A stretch of 64,000 bases of DNA from Anaerolineaceae bacterium. GTDB taxonomy: Bacteria > Chloroflexota > Anaerolineae > Anaerolineales > Anaerolineaceae. Where the stretch lies: positions 1 through 64,000 of the forward strand of contig JAQTMA010000003.1 of NCBI GenBank assembly GCA_028714615.1. Reading direction: 5' to 3'. The position numbers and the translations under genes were made by a program. Below, in pieces: positions 45,976 through 54,384 of the stretch. Positions within the stretch are counted from its first letter, which is position 1; each line of letters starts with the position of its first letter. The notes beneath the pieces were generated by a model. The model saw nothing but the letters and a program-made list of their open reading frames with translations, searched no databases and was not told the DNA's origin.

Positions 45976-46736
45976 ACTTTCCAGGGCGCCTGCCCATCCG
46001 ACCAGAGTTTTTGGAGCATCTGGACATCACGCAGGGTGTCCATGCAGGCCCAAAAATCCGGGTGACGATAAGCCATTAATTGCCCTTCCCGGGACAACTG
46101 TTCCATGGGCTGCCTCTCCAAAACTGAACCATCACCATCCAGATATTCCCGGACTTGCGGCTCAAATACGAAGAAACCGCCGTTGATCCAACCCTCCCCA
46201 ATTTGAGGTTTTTCCTCAAAGCCGGCCACCTGATCGCCATCAAGGGAAATGCCACCAAATCGGGAAGGGGGCCGAACCGCAGAGACAGTCGCCAGGCGAC
46301 CATGATTACAATGGAAAGCCAGCAATTGGTTGATATTAATATTGGAGACCCCATCGCCATAGGTGAGGAAAAAAGGCTCATTGCCGATAAATTCGGCGGC
46401 TTGTTTCACGCGGCCGCCGGTTTGAGTATGCAATCCGGTATCTAAAAGATGAACAGTCCAGTCTTCACAGTCGCCATTGCGAACCGTGATCTCTCCACTA
46501 GATAAATTCACCGTGAGATTGTGATTTCGATAGTGGTAATTGATGAAATATTCTTTGATTAAATCCCCTTTATACCCTAAGGCGATGACAAACTCATTGA
46601 AGCCATACGCGGCAAAAGATTTCATGATATGCCACAGAATGGGCTGTCCGCCGATTTCTACCATCGGTTTGGGTTTAATCTGAGTCTCTTCGGCGAGACG
46701 TGTGCCCATTCCCCCAGCAAGGATCACTACTTTCAT
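45969..46736 (-). CDS. rfbF: Glucose-1-phosphate cytidylyltransferase
   Basis: A 255-residue nucleotidyltransferase forming CDP-glucose. It has [32 protein letters not shown] and GDGVSNINI, the RfbF form of the family (the GDGVS motif differs from the GDN of RfbA). It is the first gene of the CDP-sugar module, 32 nt after the TPR protein stop. ATG start. Confidence 0.96.
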   Translation of the reverse strand: MKVVILAGGMGTRLAEETQIKPKPMVEIGGQPILWHIMKSFAAYGFNEFVIALGYKGDLIKEYFINYHYRNHNLTVNLSSGEITVRNGDCEDWTVHLLDTGLHTQTGGRVKQAAEFIGNEPFFLTYGDGVSNININQLLAFHCNHGRLATVSAVRPPSRFGGISLDGDQVAGFEEKPQIGEGWINGGFFVFEPQVREYLDGDGSVLERQPMEQLSREGQLMAYRHPDFWACMDTLRDVQMLQKLWSDGQAPWKVW

Positions 46737-46768
46737 CGCATCTCCTCCTCAATTCACGGAATGATACT

Positions 46769-47905
46769 TCAATTCCGCGGTTGCTCAGGGTTGATTCTTT
46801 CTACCCTGATCCAATCGATGACTGCATTCCGATCTACCCCGTTCACCACCTCATCATTGATAAAACGAATTCCAATCAATTGGATCCCGCTCGATAAAAG
46901 AATGTCCGTGCCCACTTCTTGCCAGCTTGAATCTCCTCGAATAAATTCGAGTACGGCTTGGGACGAGAAATTGCGTTCCACCTGGATCCTTATGGGTGGT
47001 GGGGCTGAATTCTTTGCTTTTACTGTCAGCCGATATTGACCTGCCTGAGTGACATTTACGGGCGCGAAGATTGCCCCATTCCAAAATAAGGTAGCGGATC
47101 CTAAACCTTCTGAAGGAGATTCACTCACCGGCGTACCGTTCGTCCAGGTCAGATCCCTGGCATTGATCTGGATCTGATCAGAAATGAGGTGAACCTTGAT
47201 CGTTGGGTCTGCATTTTCATTACTGCTCATGCCGTCAACCAAACGGGCAAGTCTCCAGGAGAAACGATCTTCAGCAGACAAGGTTGAGTTCGTTAGTATT
47301 GCTCCAGAATAAAACAAGTCGGCCACGCGAAATTCACCTGCATCAAATGACGCCCTTGCCTGCCGGAGGAATTGATCAGCATCAACTCCTGCAAGAGAGA
47401 ATTCACTCGCGACAGTATGAATATATCGAGGTGTTCCGCAGGGGGTATCTGACACTGCAAGGACGGACGAAGAATCTGACTGACAAGCCGCTAGCAGCGC
47501 TGATCCAGCATTCAGATGACCGAGCGGGTTTTTCGGGCGGAGCTCCACGTATCGTCGATAAGCCTCGACAGCTTTCTGAAAATCACCTAGAAGGCAATAC
47601 GCCTTGCCCATTTCCAAAAAACTCTGTGAAGCATATGGGGAATACATGATTGCTTTTTCCAGATCAGCTAAAGCCTTTTCGATCCGCTCAGTTGACCCCG
47701 CATCATTTTGGACAAGCATCAAACAAGGAGTCGCATCAAAGAAGTGATGCAAAGAAGTTATAACGAGGGGTGCCATCTCTTTCCCAGCCGATTGCTGGTA
47801 ATATAGGCCAAGGATAGGTCGATACACAACCAATATCAACAGAAGCAACGCGATGGTCGCCATTCCACCAATCAGCCATCGCCTGGTGGTATGCATCCGT
47901 TTCAT
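46769..47905 (-). CDS. Membrane-anchored TPR protein with carbohydrate-binding-like C-terminus
   Basis: A 378-residue protein with one TM segment near residues 10-30. A TPR-like region (about 70-140, including YCLLGDFQKAVEAYRRYVEL) follows, then a C-terminal beta-sandwich part (about 250-370) with QAGQYRLTVKAKN and DWIRVERI as seen in carbohydrate-binding modules. It probably organises the assembly complex at the outer face of the membrane; this is inferred. The frame overlaps the Wzz gene upstream; the ATG at 47905 is chosen, although GGAGG lies 15 nt before it, further than usual. Confidence 0.6.
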   Translation of the reverse strand: MKRMHTTRRWLIGGMATIALLLLILVVYRPILGLYYQQSAGKEMAPLVITSLHHFFDATPCLMLVQNDAGSTERIEKALADLEKAIMYSPYASQSFLEMGKAYCLLGDFQKAVEAYRRYVELRPKNPLGHLNAGSALLAACQSDSSSVLAVSDTPCGTPRYIHTVASEFSLAGVDADQFLRQARASFDAGEFRVADLFYSGAILTNSTLSAEDRFSWRLARLVDGMSSNENADPTIKVHLISDQIQINARDLTWTNGTPVSESPSEGLGSATLFWNGAIFAPVNVTQAGQYRLTVKAKNSAPPPIRIQVERNFSSQAVLEFIRGDSSWQEVGTDILLSSGIQLIGIRFINDEVVNGVDRNAVIDWIRVERINPEQPRN

Positions 47906-47933
47906 TAACTTTAACGAAATCCTCCCAATCAGA

Positions 47934-49256
47934 TCAGGCAGGCTTTGTGACCGAGGTAGAGCCAACCTTTTCTGTTTCTGCCAGGGTGTCTTTCCACCAG
48001 GCCATCACCAACACTCCGCTTACCCCGAAGAAGAAGCCGACCACGATGGCAATGGCCGTATTTCTCAAGCGATGAGAGGAGACAGGAGCCTCGGGCACGA
48101 CCGCTTGAGCGGCAAGTTGTACTGAGCCATTCGTATCACCCGTCGAGATTTTCGTTTCGTCCACCTTCCGGGCAAGAGTCGTGTAGGTCTCCTGAGCAAC
48201 GTCGCGAGTCCTTGTCAGCCGGTCTTGTTGAATTTTCATCTCCTGGACCTGCTTTTGAATTTGTAATATTTGAGGGCTAATCTCTTGTAATTTGCTATCC
48301 GCATCTTTGGATTGGGATTGGATGATGAGTTCCATTTGGCTCAAGAATGTATCTTGTTGGGGACGCGACATCGACTCGGATTTACCGGTAGGATCTACCT
48401 GGAATTGAATCCCAGCAGTATTCGGCGAAATAACCGACCCTCCGTTTTGCGGTGGATTGCTTTGCACAGCGGATGCAGGTTGAGGGTTAAACGCTCTCAT
48501 TTGAAGGTATAACAAAGTGATCTGGTCAGTCAGATTCGGAGCAAAGTCCCCGGATTGGTTGGCCAATCCATTTTTTAGCGCCTGAATATCCTGACGCAAA
48601 TAATCGATATTTCTTTGGCGAGCCAGGTATTCATTCTGCGCCTGGAGCAATGAGTTTAATTGATTCGTTAGAATAGAGAGCTGATTATTACTCTGAAAAT
48701 CAATGATCGCCTGCTCGGCATTTTCCAGGACATTCGTTGAGTTCTTCAACTCGGATTGGAAATATTCTACCTGATTCGTATTTTGCCCCCCATAGATTCC
48801 TTTCGCCTTGCTTATATAGAGGGTAGTCCATAAGTTCGTTAGTGCAGCAGCCTGTTTAGGATCCGGTAGAGTAGCTGAGAGAGCAATCAGGCTTGGGTCA
48901 CTTTTCGAAGTAACCTTGAGGATTTTTCGCAAATCATCCAGGGTTTGAATACTTGTGGGTCTGTCTTTCCAAATACTAAACATACTTACCAATAGCTCGT
49001 CATTGGTTGCCAGCTCTTGATACGCACCGTAATTTTGGGTTAGATTTTGGACAGTCTGAAAACGTGGGTCGAAATTTAGTACATACTGCGGTTTCGTAAT
49101 AGCCACCAGTGAGGTAGCCTCATAAGATTTACTTCCCAGAGTTGAGAGTAAGAAGGCAATCAAACCTGGGACGATGGTAATCACTAAGATCCAAGGCCAA
49201 TTCCTGATCAGGATACGGATCCACTTCTTTAGATCAATTTCAATCTCATCCTGCAT
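47934..49256 (-). CDS. wzz: Wzz-type chain-length determinant / polysaccharide co-polymerase
   Basis: A 440-residue PCP protein: TM1 at about residues 22-43, the EATSLVAITKPQ beta region, long coiled-coil helices (about 130-230 and 300-375), and TM2 at about 392-415. No Walker motif or BY-kinase is fused, so it is of the PCP-1/2a type without kinase. It is the first gene of the long minus-strand operon. The ATG at 49256 has a perfect AGGAGG with 8-nt spacing, better than the upstream ATG at 49295. Confidence 0.85.
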   Translation of the reverse strand: MQDEIEIDLKKWIRILIRNWPWILVITIVPGLIAFLLSTLGSKSYEATSLVAITKPQYVLNFDPRFQTVQNLTQNYGAYQELATNDELLVSMFSIWKDRPTSIQTLDDLRKILKVTSKSDPSLIALSATLPDPKQAAALTNLWTTLYISKAKGIYGGQNTNQVEYFQSELKNSTNVLENAEQAIIDFQSNNQLSILTNQLNSLLQAQNEYLARQRNIDYLRQDIQALKNGLANQSGDFAPNLTDQITLLYLQMRAFNPQPASAVQSNPPQNGGSVISPNTAGIQFQVDPTGKSESMSRPQQDTFLSQMELIIQSQSKDADSKLQEISPQILQIQKQVQEMKIQQDRLTRTRDVAQETYTTLARKVDETKISTGDTNGSVQLAAQAVVPEAPVSSHRLRNTAIAIVVGFFFGVSGVLVMAWWKDTLAETEKVGSTSVTKPA

Positions 49257-49602
49257 ATTGACATCCTCCTGCCAAAGAACTTGTTCGTGATCCATAAATG
49301 CTCCGCCCTTTCGACATCGATCGAGCAGAGTCGCAAATCATCTATTAACCTATGCAACGCCGAGTTATTACCATCCCGGTTTTGTGTCCAGCGTATCATT
49401 TTTTGGCACAACCATCATTGAGAGCGCTCGTTTGATTCGCTCCTCGCCTGGACAATGGTCTATTTAAATCAACAACGGCGTATTTTTTAGGCGAATCAGC
49501 CCCGATTCGTGATATTGGGTGTACAGGACTCATTACCAATCATTTTTAGATCCAGTAGAAAAGAGCAGACTGAGTGGTGGAGGTCATGAGCGGTGACTGA
49601 TG

Positions 49603-49637
49603 AATTTCTTGGGATTTCCTATTTGTATCAAGAAATT
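49603..49637. repeat. 9-bp perfect inverted repeat in the operon leader
   Basis: AATTTCTTG at 49603-49611 and CAAGAAATT at 49629-49637 with a 17-bp spacer. It begins about 13-15 nt downstream of the expected start of the minus-strand transcript, so it could be an operator for a dimeric regulator or a 5' hairpin in the leader RNA. Confidence 0.55.
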
Positions 49638-49656
49638 TCCCGGTGACCAGGAGGTC

Positions 49657-49685
49657 AGTATAATCAAGATCAGAATGTATGTCAA
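49657..49685 (-). promoter_or_regulatory. Near-consensus sigma70 promoter for the main polysaccharide operon
   Basis: On the minus strand: -35 TTGACA (49685-49680, perfect), 17-nt spacer, -10 TATACT (49662-49657, 5 of 6). The start site would be near 49650, about 395 nt before the Wzz ATG. It is the best promoter match seen in the window and stands at the head of an unbroken run of same-strand genes. Confidence 0.75.
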
Positions 49686-49782
49686 CGTTGCATTGACATC
49701 GATATCATTTTGACACCGTATCTTTATTGCATCCCTGTCGGACATGCTTGGAGTCTATTCCTGATGGATCGTGATTGTCGTT

Positions 49783-49788
49783 TATAAT
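49783..49788 (+). promoter_or_regulatory. Possible -10 box for the first GH39-like gene
   Basis: A perfect TATAAT on the plus strand lies 65 nt before the ATG of the glycosidase gene. No matching -35 is found at normal spacing, so it may need an activator, or it may be chance. Confidence 0.35.
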
Positions 49789-49853
49789 CACTCCGATCAA
49801 TGATAAGTTCCGAATGCCCAGTTGTTATCCTACTTTGAAATCGGGAAGCTCCC

Positions 49854-51272
49854 ATGTCTCCTTGTAAACGATGGATGCTCTTTATTATCATTAGCACACT
49901 CTTAATCAGTACATCCTCCATCTTTCAAGTTGCCGGACAAACCAACGAGAGTCCCACGGTCTACCTTCCCTTAATTCGAAATCCTCTTTCTCAATCGACC
50001 TTTGGAGCAGAGCTCTCAACCCCCAAATTCTCTTCGGTTCTCCCGAGGGTCGAGGAGAGTGGCATTTACTGGGTCCGCGCCAATGGTTTGCTCTGGTCAC
50101 AAGTCCAACCGAACAACTCCAACGAGTGGAACTGGCAGAACGTGGCATCGTTGGAGGCGGGTTTATCGCAAGCCTTCCCAACCGGGGCACAGGTGATCCT
50201 GGTGATTCGAAGCACTCCGGTATGGGCCCAGCTTTATCCTGGTTACTTTTGCGGCCCGATGGCAGCCGATAAAATCGCAGTATTTAAAAACTTTGTCAAA
50301 GAGGCGGTCAAAAGGTACAGTGCCCCCCCATTCAACATCCGCTACTATGAGGTCTGGAATGAACCGGATGCAGACCCTTATACGACCAATCTATCTACCG
50401 ATAGTGAATGGGGATGCTGGGGGAAACAATCTGACCCATATTACGGGGGTGGGTATTACGCCGATATGCTAAAGCAGGTCTATCCTGCAGTGAAAAGCGC
50501 CAATCCGAATGCACAACTTCTCATTGGTGGTCTCCTCTTGGATTGCGACCCATTTCAACCTGGCACTCCAGGTCGTTGTGGTTCTGAAGCAGCCTCTCGC
50601 GCGCCAAAATTTTTCGAAGGGGTATTAAGGAACGGCGGTGGTTCGTTCTTTGATATCGTAAACTATCATGCCTATACCCAGTACAGCTCCTCTGAAAATC
50701 CAATATTATCGGAAAAAACCTACACTACTTGGGAAAAACGGGGGGGAATTGTCCAAGGCAAAATTTCATATCTTCGTGAGTTGATGTCATCCTATGCGAT
50801 AGACAAACCGCTTTTCCAATCGGAGGCGGCGCTGCGGCTTATCAATTCTACAAATCCTACCGGGTTTGAACAGGCGAAAGCCGATTACCTGGTGTGGCTG
50901 TATACCCGGAATATTTCTCAAGGGTTGCTTGGGACGACCTGGTTTACGCTCGATGGTCCGGGATGGGATTCTGCTGGCTTGCTAGATGCACAACAGGCAC
51001 CCTTACCAGCTTATCAGGCGCTAAAGTTTATTGTCAGAGAATTGGCAGGACACGCCTACGATAAATCCATTTCATATCCGGATGTAGCCGGATTTCAATT
51101 TAGTAGAGGGAATAGTAAAGTGTGGGTTCTATTTTCAGAAGACAACAATTCTCATGCAGTGCCAATTCCGGTGGACTTTTCGAAAGCGTTTGATGTGGCC
51201 GGAAATTCAATCTTGCCGTCCAACGGAACTCTTGTCATTCAACACCCGATCTATATTGAATTTAATCCATAA
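49854..51272 (+). CDS. Secreted GH39/GH5-like glycoside hydrolase
   Basis: A 472-residue protein with a Sec-type signal sequence (about residues 1-28). The TIM-barrel catalytic region has the acid/base Glu170 in VWNEPD and the probable nucleophile Glu324 in LFQSEAAL, as in clan GH-A enzymes. A short C-terminal beta-rich part follows. It is close in sequence to the next gene. Divergent from the polysaccharide operon, it may trim or release the exported glycan. The family is inferred from motifs; the ATG has only a weak GGGA upstream. Confidence 0.78.
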   Translation: MSPCKRWMLFIIISTLLISTSSIFQVAGQTNESPTVYLPLIRNPLSQSTFGAELSTPKFSSVLPRVEESGIYWVRANGLLWSQVQPNNSNEWNWQNVASLEAGLSQAFPTGAQVILVIRSTPVWAQLYPGYFCGPMAADKIAVFKNFVKEAVKRYSAPPFNIRYYEVWNEPDADPYTTNLSTDSEWGCWGKQSDPYYGGGYYADMLKQVYPAVKSANPNAQLLIGGLLLDCDPFQPGTPGRCGSEAASRAPKFFEGVLRNGGGSFFDIVNYHAYTQYSSSENPILSEKTYTTWEKRGGIVQGKISYLRELMSSYAIDKPLFQSEAALRLINSTNPTGFEQAKADYLVWLYTRNISQGLLGTTWFTLDGPGWDSAGLLDAQQAPLPAYQALKFIVRELAGHAYDKSISYPDVAGFQFSRGNSKVWVLFSEDNNSHAVPIPVDFSKAFDVAGNSILPSNGTLVIQHPIYIEFNP

Positions 51273-51361
51273 GCGGCCTTTTTCCATCCATAATTGAGTA
51301 GACAGCCCGGTTACCTTGATTTTATCGATGAAGAAATTGCCAGTTCTGTATAGGATTATTC

Positions 51362-52798
51362 ATGAAAAGAACAACTAAGTTATTTACTCCTTTTCTATTG
51401 ATTATTCTGATTTCCTCAGGGTGCATATCGAATCCCTCATCAGCAACAACTCCAACCATCCCTTCAAAATCACCGCATCTCAGCACAACCAGTCTTGCCA
51501 CCAATACTGAGGTGCCAATCACTATACCAATAAATACTCCTACTCCAGGTGATGAAGGTTCCCCTGCAAACGACGATCTTGGGTTCGGGGTTGAAATCTC
51601 CCGTTTGGATGTTGATTTCTCAAAAATAAAATCAATTGGCGCCAAATGGGTTCGTTACAATGGCGTACTTTGGTCCGACATTGAGCCTCAAGAAGGTCAA
51701 TATCAATGGGAAAAACTTAGCCAGCTTGAGGATACGATTAAGAGAGCGAATGATGCAAGTCTTCATCTGATTTTGATTGTACGTAGCACACCTACCTGGG
51801 CACAAAAGGTTCCCGGGAGTTTTTGTGGTCCAATCTCCCCAGGCAAACTAGGCGCTTTTGCTACCTTCATGGCGGCCGTTGCAGAGCGGTATAAAATTGC
51901 ACCATTGCTGGTCGAGTACTGGGAATTGTGGAATGAACCCGATATAGCCACAGAACTTGTCAGCGGAGATAGCGTATATGGATGCTGGGGTGACAATAAT
52001 GATGCCACCTATGGCGGGGAATATTATGCAGATATGTTAAAGACAGTTACCCCTGCCATCCGCATGGCCAATCCTACAGCGAAGATTTTTTTAGGCGGTC
52101 TGTTGTTGGATTGCGACCCAACGAATCCGGGTACTGCGGGTCGGTGCAAAGCAGGATATGATCTCCCGCCAAAATTCTTCGAGGGTATTTTGAAATCCGG
52201 AGGGGCTGGATCTTTAGATTATGTGAGTTTTCATGGGTATCCTCATTATGATCCAAAGTCAATCAATCCGGTTCCAGCCGAGTTTAATATGCCATCCTGG
52301 CAGGCCAGGGGCGGGGTCGTCGCGGGTAAAGCGAATTTCTTGCGCGAAGTAATGGCAAAATACAACGTCAGCCTTCCGTTGTTTCTGACCGAAACCTCAC
52401 TGCTATGCTCGGAGAAATTACCTGATTGCAACCCCGCTGGTCCGAAATTTTTCGAGAACCAGGCCGAGTATGCAGCCTGGCTGCTGGTAAGGAATAGGGC
52501 GGAAGGGATTGGAACGATTTGGTATACCTATGATGGGCCCGGCTGGCGGTCGAGCGGGATACTGGATGAACGCCAGAATGCGAAGCCAGTTTTCACAGCT
52601 CTCCAATCAATGGCCGCACTCTTAGAAGGAAGCAATAGTTTCCGGAAGATTGATGAACCTGGTGTTGTTGGTTACCAGTTTTCTACCCCCAAAGGGACTT
52701 TTACCTTCCGCAACCCACTGGATAATCACCCAAGCATTCTTGTGGATCAAGGCGCAGAAACTATAGACATCTTTGGCAATCCGATTCCGAATCGTTAA
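51362..52798 (+). CDS. GH39/GH5-like lipoprotein, paralogue of the preceding gene
   Basis: A 478-residue protein with lipobox SSGC (Cys21) and a Thr/Pro-rich tether to about residue 70. The catalytic region has Glu192 in LWNEPD and Glu344 in FLTETSLL. The two proteins share GVLWSDIEP/GLLWSQVQP, SFCGP/YFCGP, YGGEYYADMLK and GGLLLDCDP, which shows a tandem duplication with one copy released and one membrane-anchored. Substrate unknown. Confidence 0.8.
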   Translation: MKRTTKLFTPFLLIILISSGCISNPSSATTPTIPSKSPHLSTTSLATNTEVPITIPINTPTPGDEGSPANDDLGFGVEISRLDVDFSKIKSIGAKWVRYNGVLWSDIEPQEGQYQWEKLSQLEDTIKRANDASLHLILIVRSTPTWAQKVPGSFCGPISPGKLGAFATFMAAVAERYKIAPLLVEYWELWNEPDIATELVSGDSVYGCWGDNNDATYGGEYYADMLKTVTPAIRMANPTAKIFLGGLLLDCDPTNPGTAGRCKAGYDLPPKFFEGILKSGGAGSLDYVSFHGYPHYDPKSINPVPAEFNMPSWQARGGVVAGKANFLREVMAKYNVSLPLFLTETSLLCSEKLPDCNPAGPKFFENQAEYAAWLLVRNRAEGIGTIWYTYDGPGWRSSGILDERQNAKPVFTALQSMAALLEGSNSFRKIDEPGVVGYQFSTPKGTFTFRNPLDNHPSILVDQGAETIDIFGNPIPNR

Positions 52799-52815
52799 CG
52801 AAACCAACCATAAAA

Positions 52816-54279
52816 ATGCATTCAAACTTATCCCTGGAAAACAGGATGAGCAAGCTATCGGAGCTGAAGCCGCTCGCACCGTACCTGATTGCTTGTGCGG
52901 CTGCGTGTGGTTTGTTATTCTTCTACCGCTCCTGGTCCTACGATGATCCGTACATCACCTACCGGTATGCCTTCAATTTGCTCCACGGAAACGGGTTTGT
53001 CTACAACCCCGGTGAAAGGATTCTGAGCACAACCACCCCATTATTCGCCATCCTTTTGGCCCTCCTCGGTTTCATATGGAATGACCTCCCCTCTCTCGCC
53101 GTCCTGATCGGCTCGGTTTGCATTGGTGCCAGCGCGCTTATCTTTTTCAAACTTTGCATGAATTGGGGATTCCCATTGGCTGGTTGGGCAGGATTATTCC
53201 TGTTACCCACTTTCTCTATCCTGGCGGCGACGCTAAGTTCTGAAACCCCCTTGTATATTATGCTTGGGCTTTGGTTGATCTACAGCTACACGACTGAGAA
53301 TTTCGCGGTTTCGGGAGTGTTGGCTTCACTGCTGGTTTTGTCCAGACCGGACGGCATCTTATTGCCTGTCTTGCTTGCTGTGCATTTTCTCCTCGAGGCT
53401 CGAAAGCCAATCCCATGGAAAGGGGTGATCATCTTTGCCACGATCAGTCTCATTGCCTGGGGAGGGATCTGGATCTACTTTGGTTCCCCTCTGCCGGTTA
53501 CTCTGGCAGCCAAGCAGCAGCAAGGGGTGATGTCCATCAGTCAAGGCTTTGCTCAGGGCTTACTGACCCTCTATAAACCCCAGTTAAAACAACCCTATTT
53601 CGTGGTCGAGGTTGCTCTAACATTCCTCGGAATTGTTTGGCTCCTCTATAAAAAGAGTCCTGCGTGGATCTTGTTGGCATGGACCGTCCTGTATTTCACC
53701 AGCTATTCCATGCTAGGAGTCACGCGGTATTTTTGGTATTACGCCCCATTGGTTCCAGGATTTGTTCTCCTCATTAGCATCGGGGTTGAGGCAATAAACC
53801 GATTGGGGAAAATGCTGCATCTCCCAGGGGTGGGTATGGCTATTGTCTTGATTTTGATTGTGAGTTTGTTTCTGGTTCAGGGGAGAAGTGTTTACCGTCA
53901 AAGTATTAACGTTGATCGACGCGTGGCTATCTACCGTGCAGTCGGAGAATGGCTGAGAGGGAATACTCCACAGGGCAGCAGCGTGGGGGCATTGGAAGTG
54001 GGAATTATTGGATACTACTCTCAGAAGCCCATGATCGATTTTGCGGGCTTGATCCAACCCGAAGTCTCAAAACAGATGCGTGCAAATCGTACCTATTTTG
54101 ACACTGCAAAATGGGCGATCACGAGGTATCAACCTGAATACCTGGTCCTCTATCAGAACAATCAGGCAGACCTGGTCGCTTATTCCGCTTTGTCAGGGTG
54201 TAGTGAAGAAACGAGATTTGCTGGGCCTGATTATCAGTTTACGGATACGCTAATGATCGAAAAGTGTGTGTATCGATGA
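52816..54279 (+). CDS. GT-C membrane glycosyltransferase (AftB-like), paralogue of 12595-14604
   Basis: A 487-residue polytopic protein with about ten TM segments. It has SYDDPYITYRYA in the first outer loop with the GT-C acidic pair, then GNGFVYNPGE and STTTPLFA, all shared with the larger protein near 13 kb. It lacks the long soluble C-terminal part of that paralogue. It should use a polyprenyl-phospho-sugar donor. It follows the lipoprotein gene by 17 nt. An ATG ten codons in (52846) is an alternative start with GGA upstream. Confidence 0.75.
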   Translation: MHSNLSLENRMSKLSELKPLAPYLIACAAACGLLFFYRSWSYDDPYITYRYAFNLLHGNGFVYNPGERILSTTTPLFAILLALLGFIWNDLPSLAVLIGSVCIGASALIFFKLCMNWGFPLAGWAGLFLLPTFSILAATLSSETPLYIMLGLWLIYSYTTENFAVSGVLASLLVLSRPDGILLPVLLAVHFLLEARKPIPWKGVIIFATISLIAWGGIWIYFGSPLPVTLAAKQQQGVMSISQGFAQGLLTLYKPQLKQPYFVVEVALTFLGIVWLLYKKSPAWILLAWTVLYFTSYSMLGVTRYFWYYAPLVPGFVLLISIGVEAINRLGKMLHLPGVGMAIVLILIVSLFLVQGRSVYRQSINVDRRVAIYRAVGEWLRGNTPQGSSVGALEVGIIGYYSQKPMIDFAGLIQPEVSKQMRANRTYFDTAKWAITRYQPEYLVLYQNNQADLVAYSALSGCSEETRFAGPDYQFTDTLMIEKCVYR

Positions 54280-54384
54280 AGCACCAAATGGGAAGATGCT
54301 GCTCAAATGACTTAAGGAAAATCCTGTTAGAAATACTTGTAGAATCATTCCCGCAGTTCCCCAACTGACTACCTCGTATGATCA

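Larger units (their letters stand above)
49257..49853. other. Divergent regulatory region between the polysaccharide operon and the glycosidase genes
   Basis: About 600 bases with no credible gene. It holds a strong minus-strand promoter, a roughly 400-nt leader for the Wzz operon, an inverted repeat just downstream of that start site and a weaker plus-strand -10. A short CGAATC/GATTCG hairpin (49492-49509) is in the leader. I see no ops/JUMPstart element. Confidence 0.7.

Noticed and set aside
49492..49509. CGAATC/GATTCG hairpin as a terminator in the leader of the Wzz operon
   Set aside because: Only six pairs, and the run after it on the minus strand is A-rich, not T-rich. A terminator here would also silence the operon unless regulated.
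49693..49715. Two perfect TTGACA hexamers on the plus strand as -35 boxes
   Set aside because: No acceptable -10 lies 16-18 nt downstream of either (49693-49698, 49710-49715).
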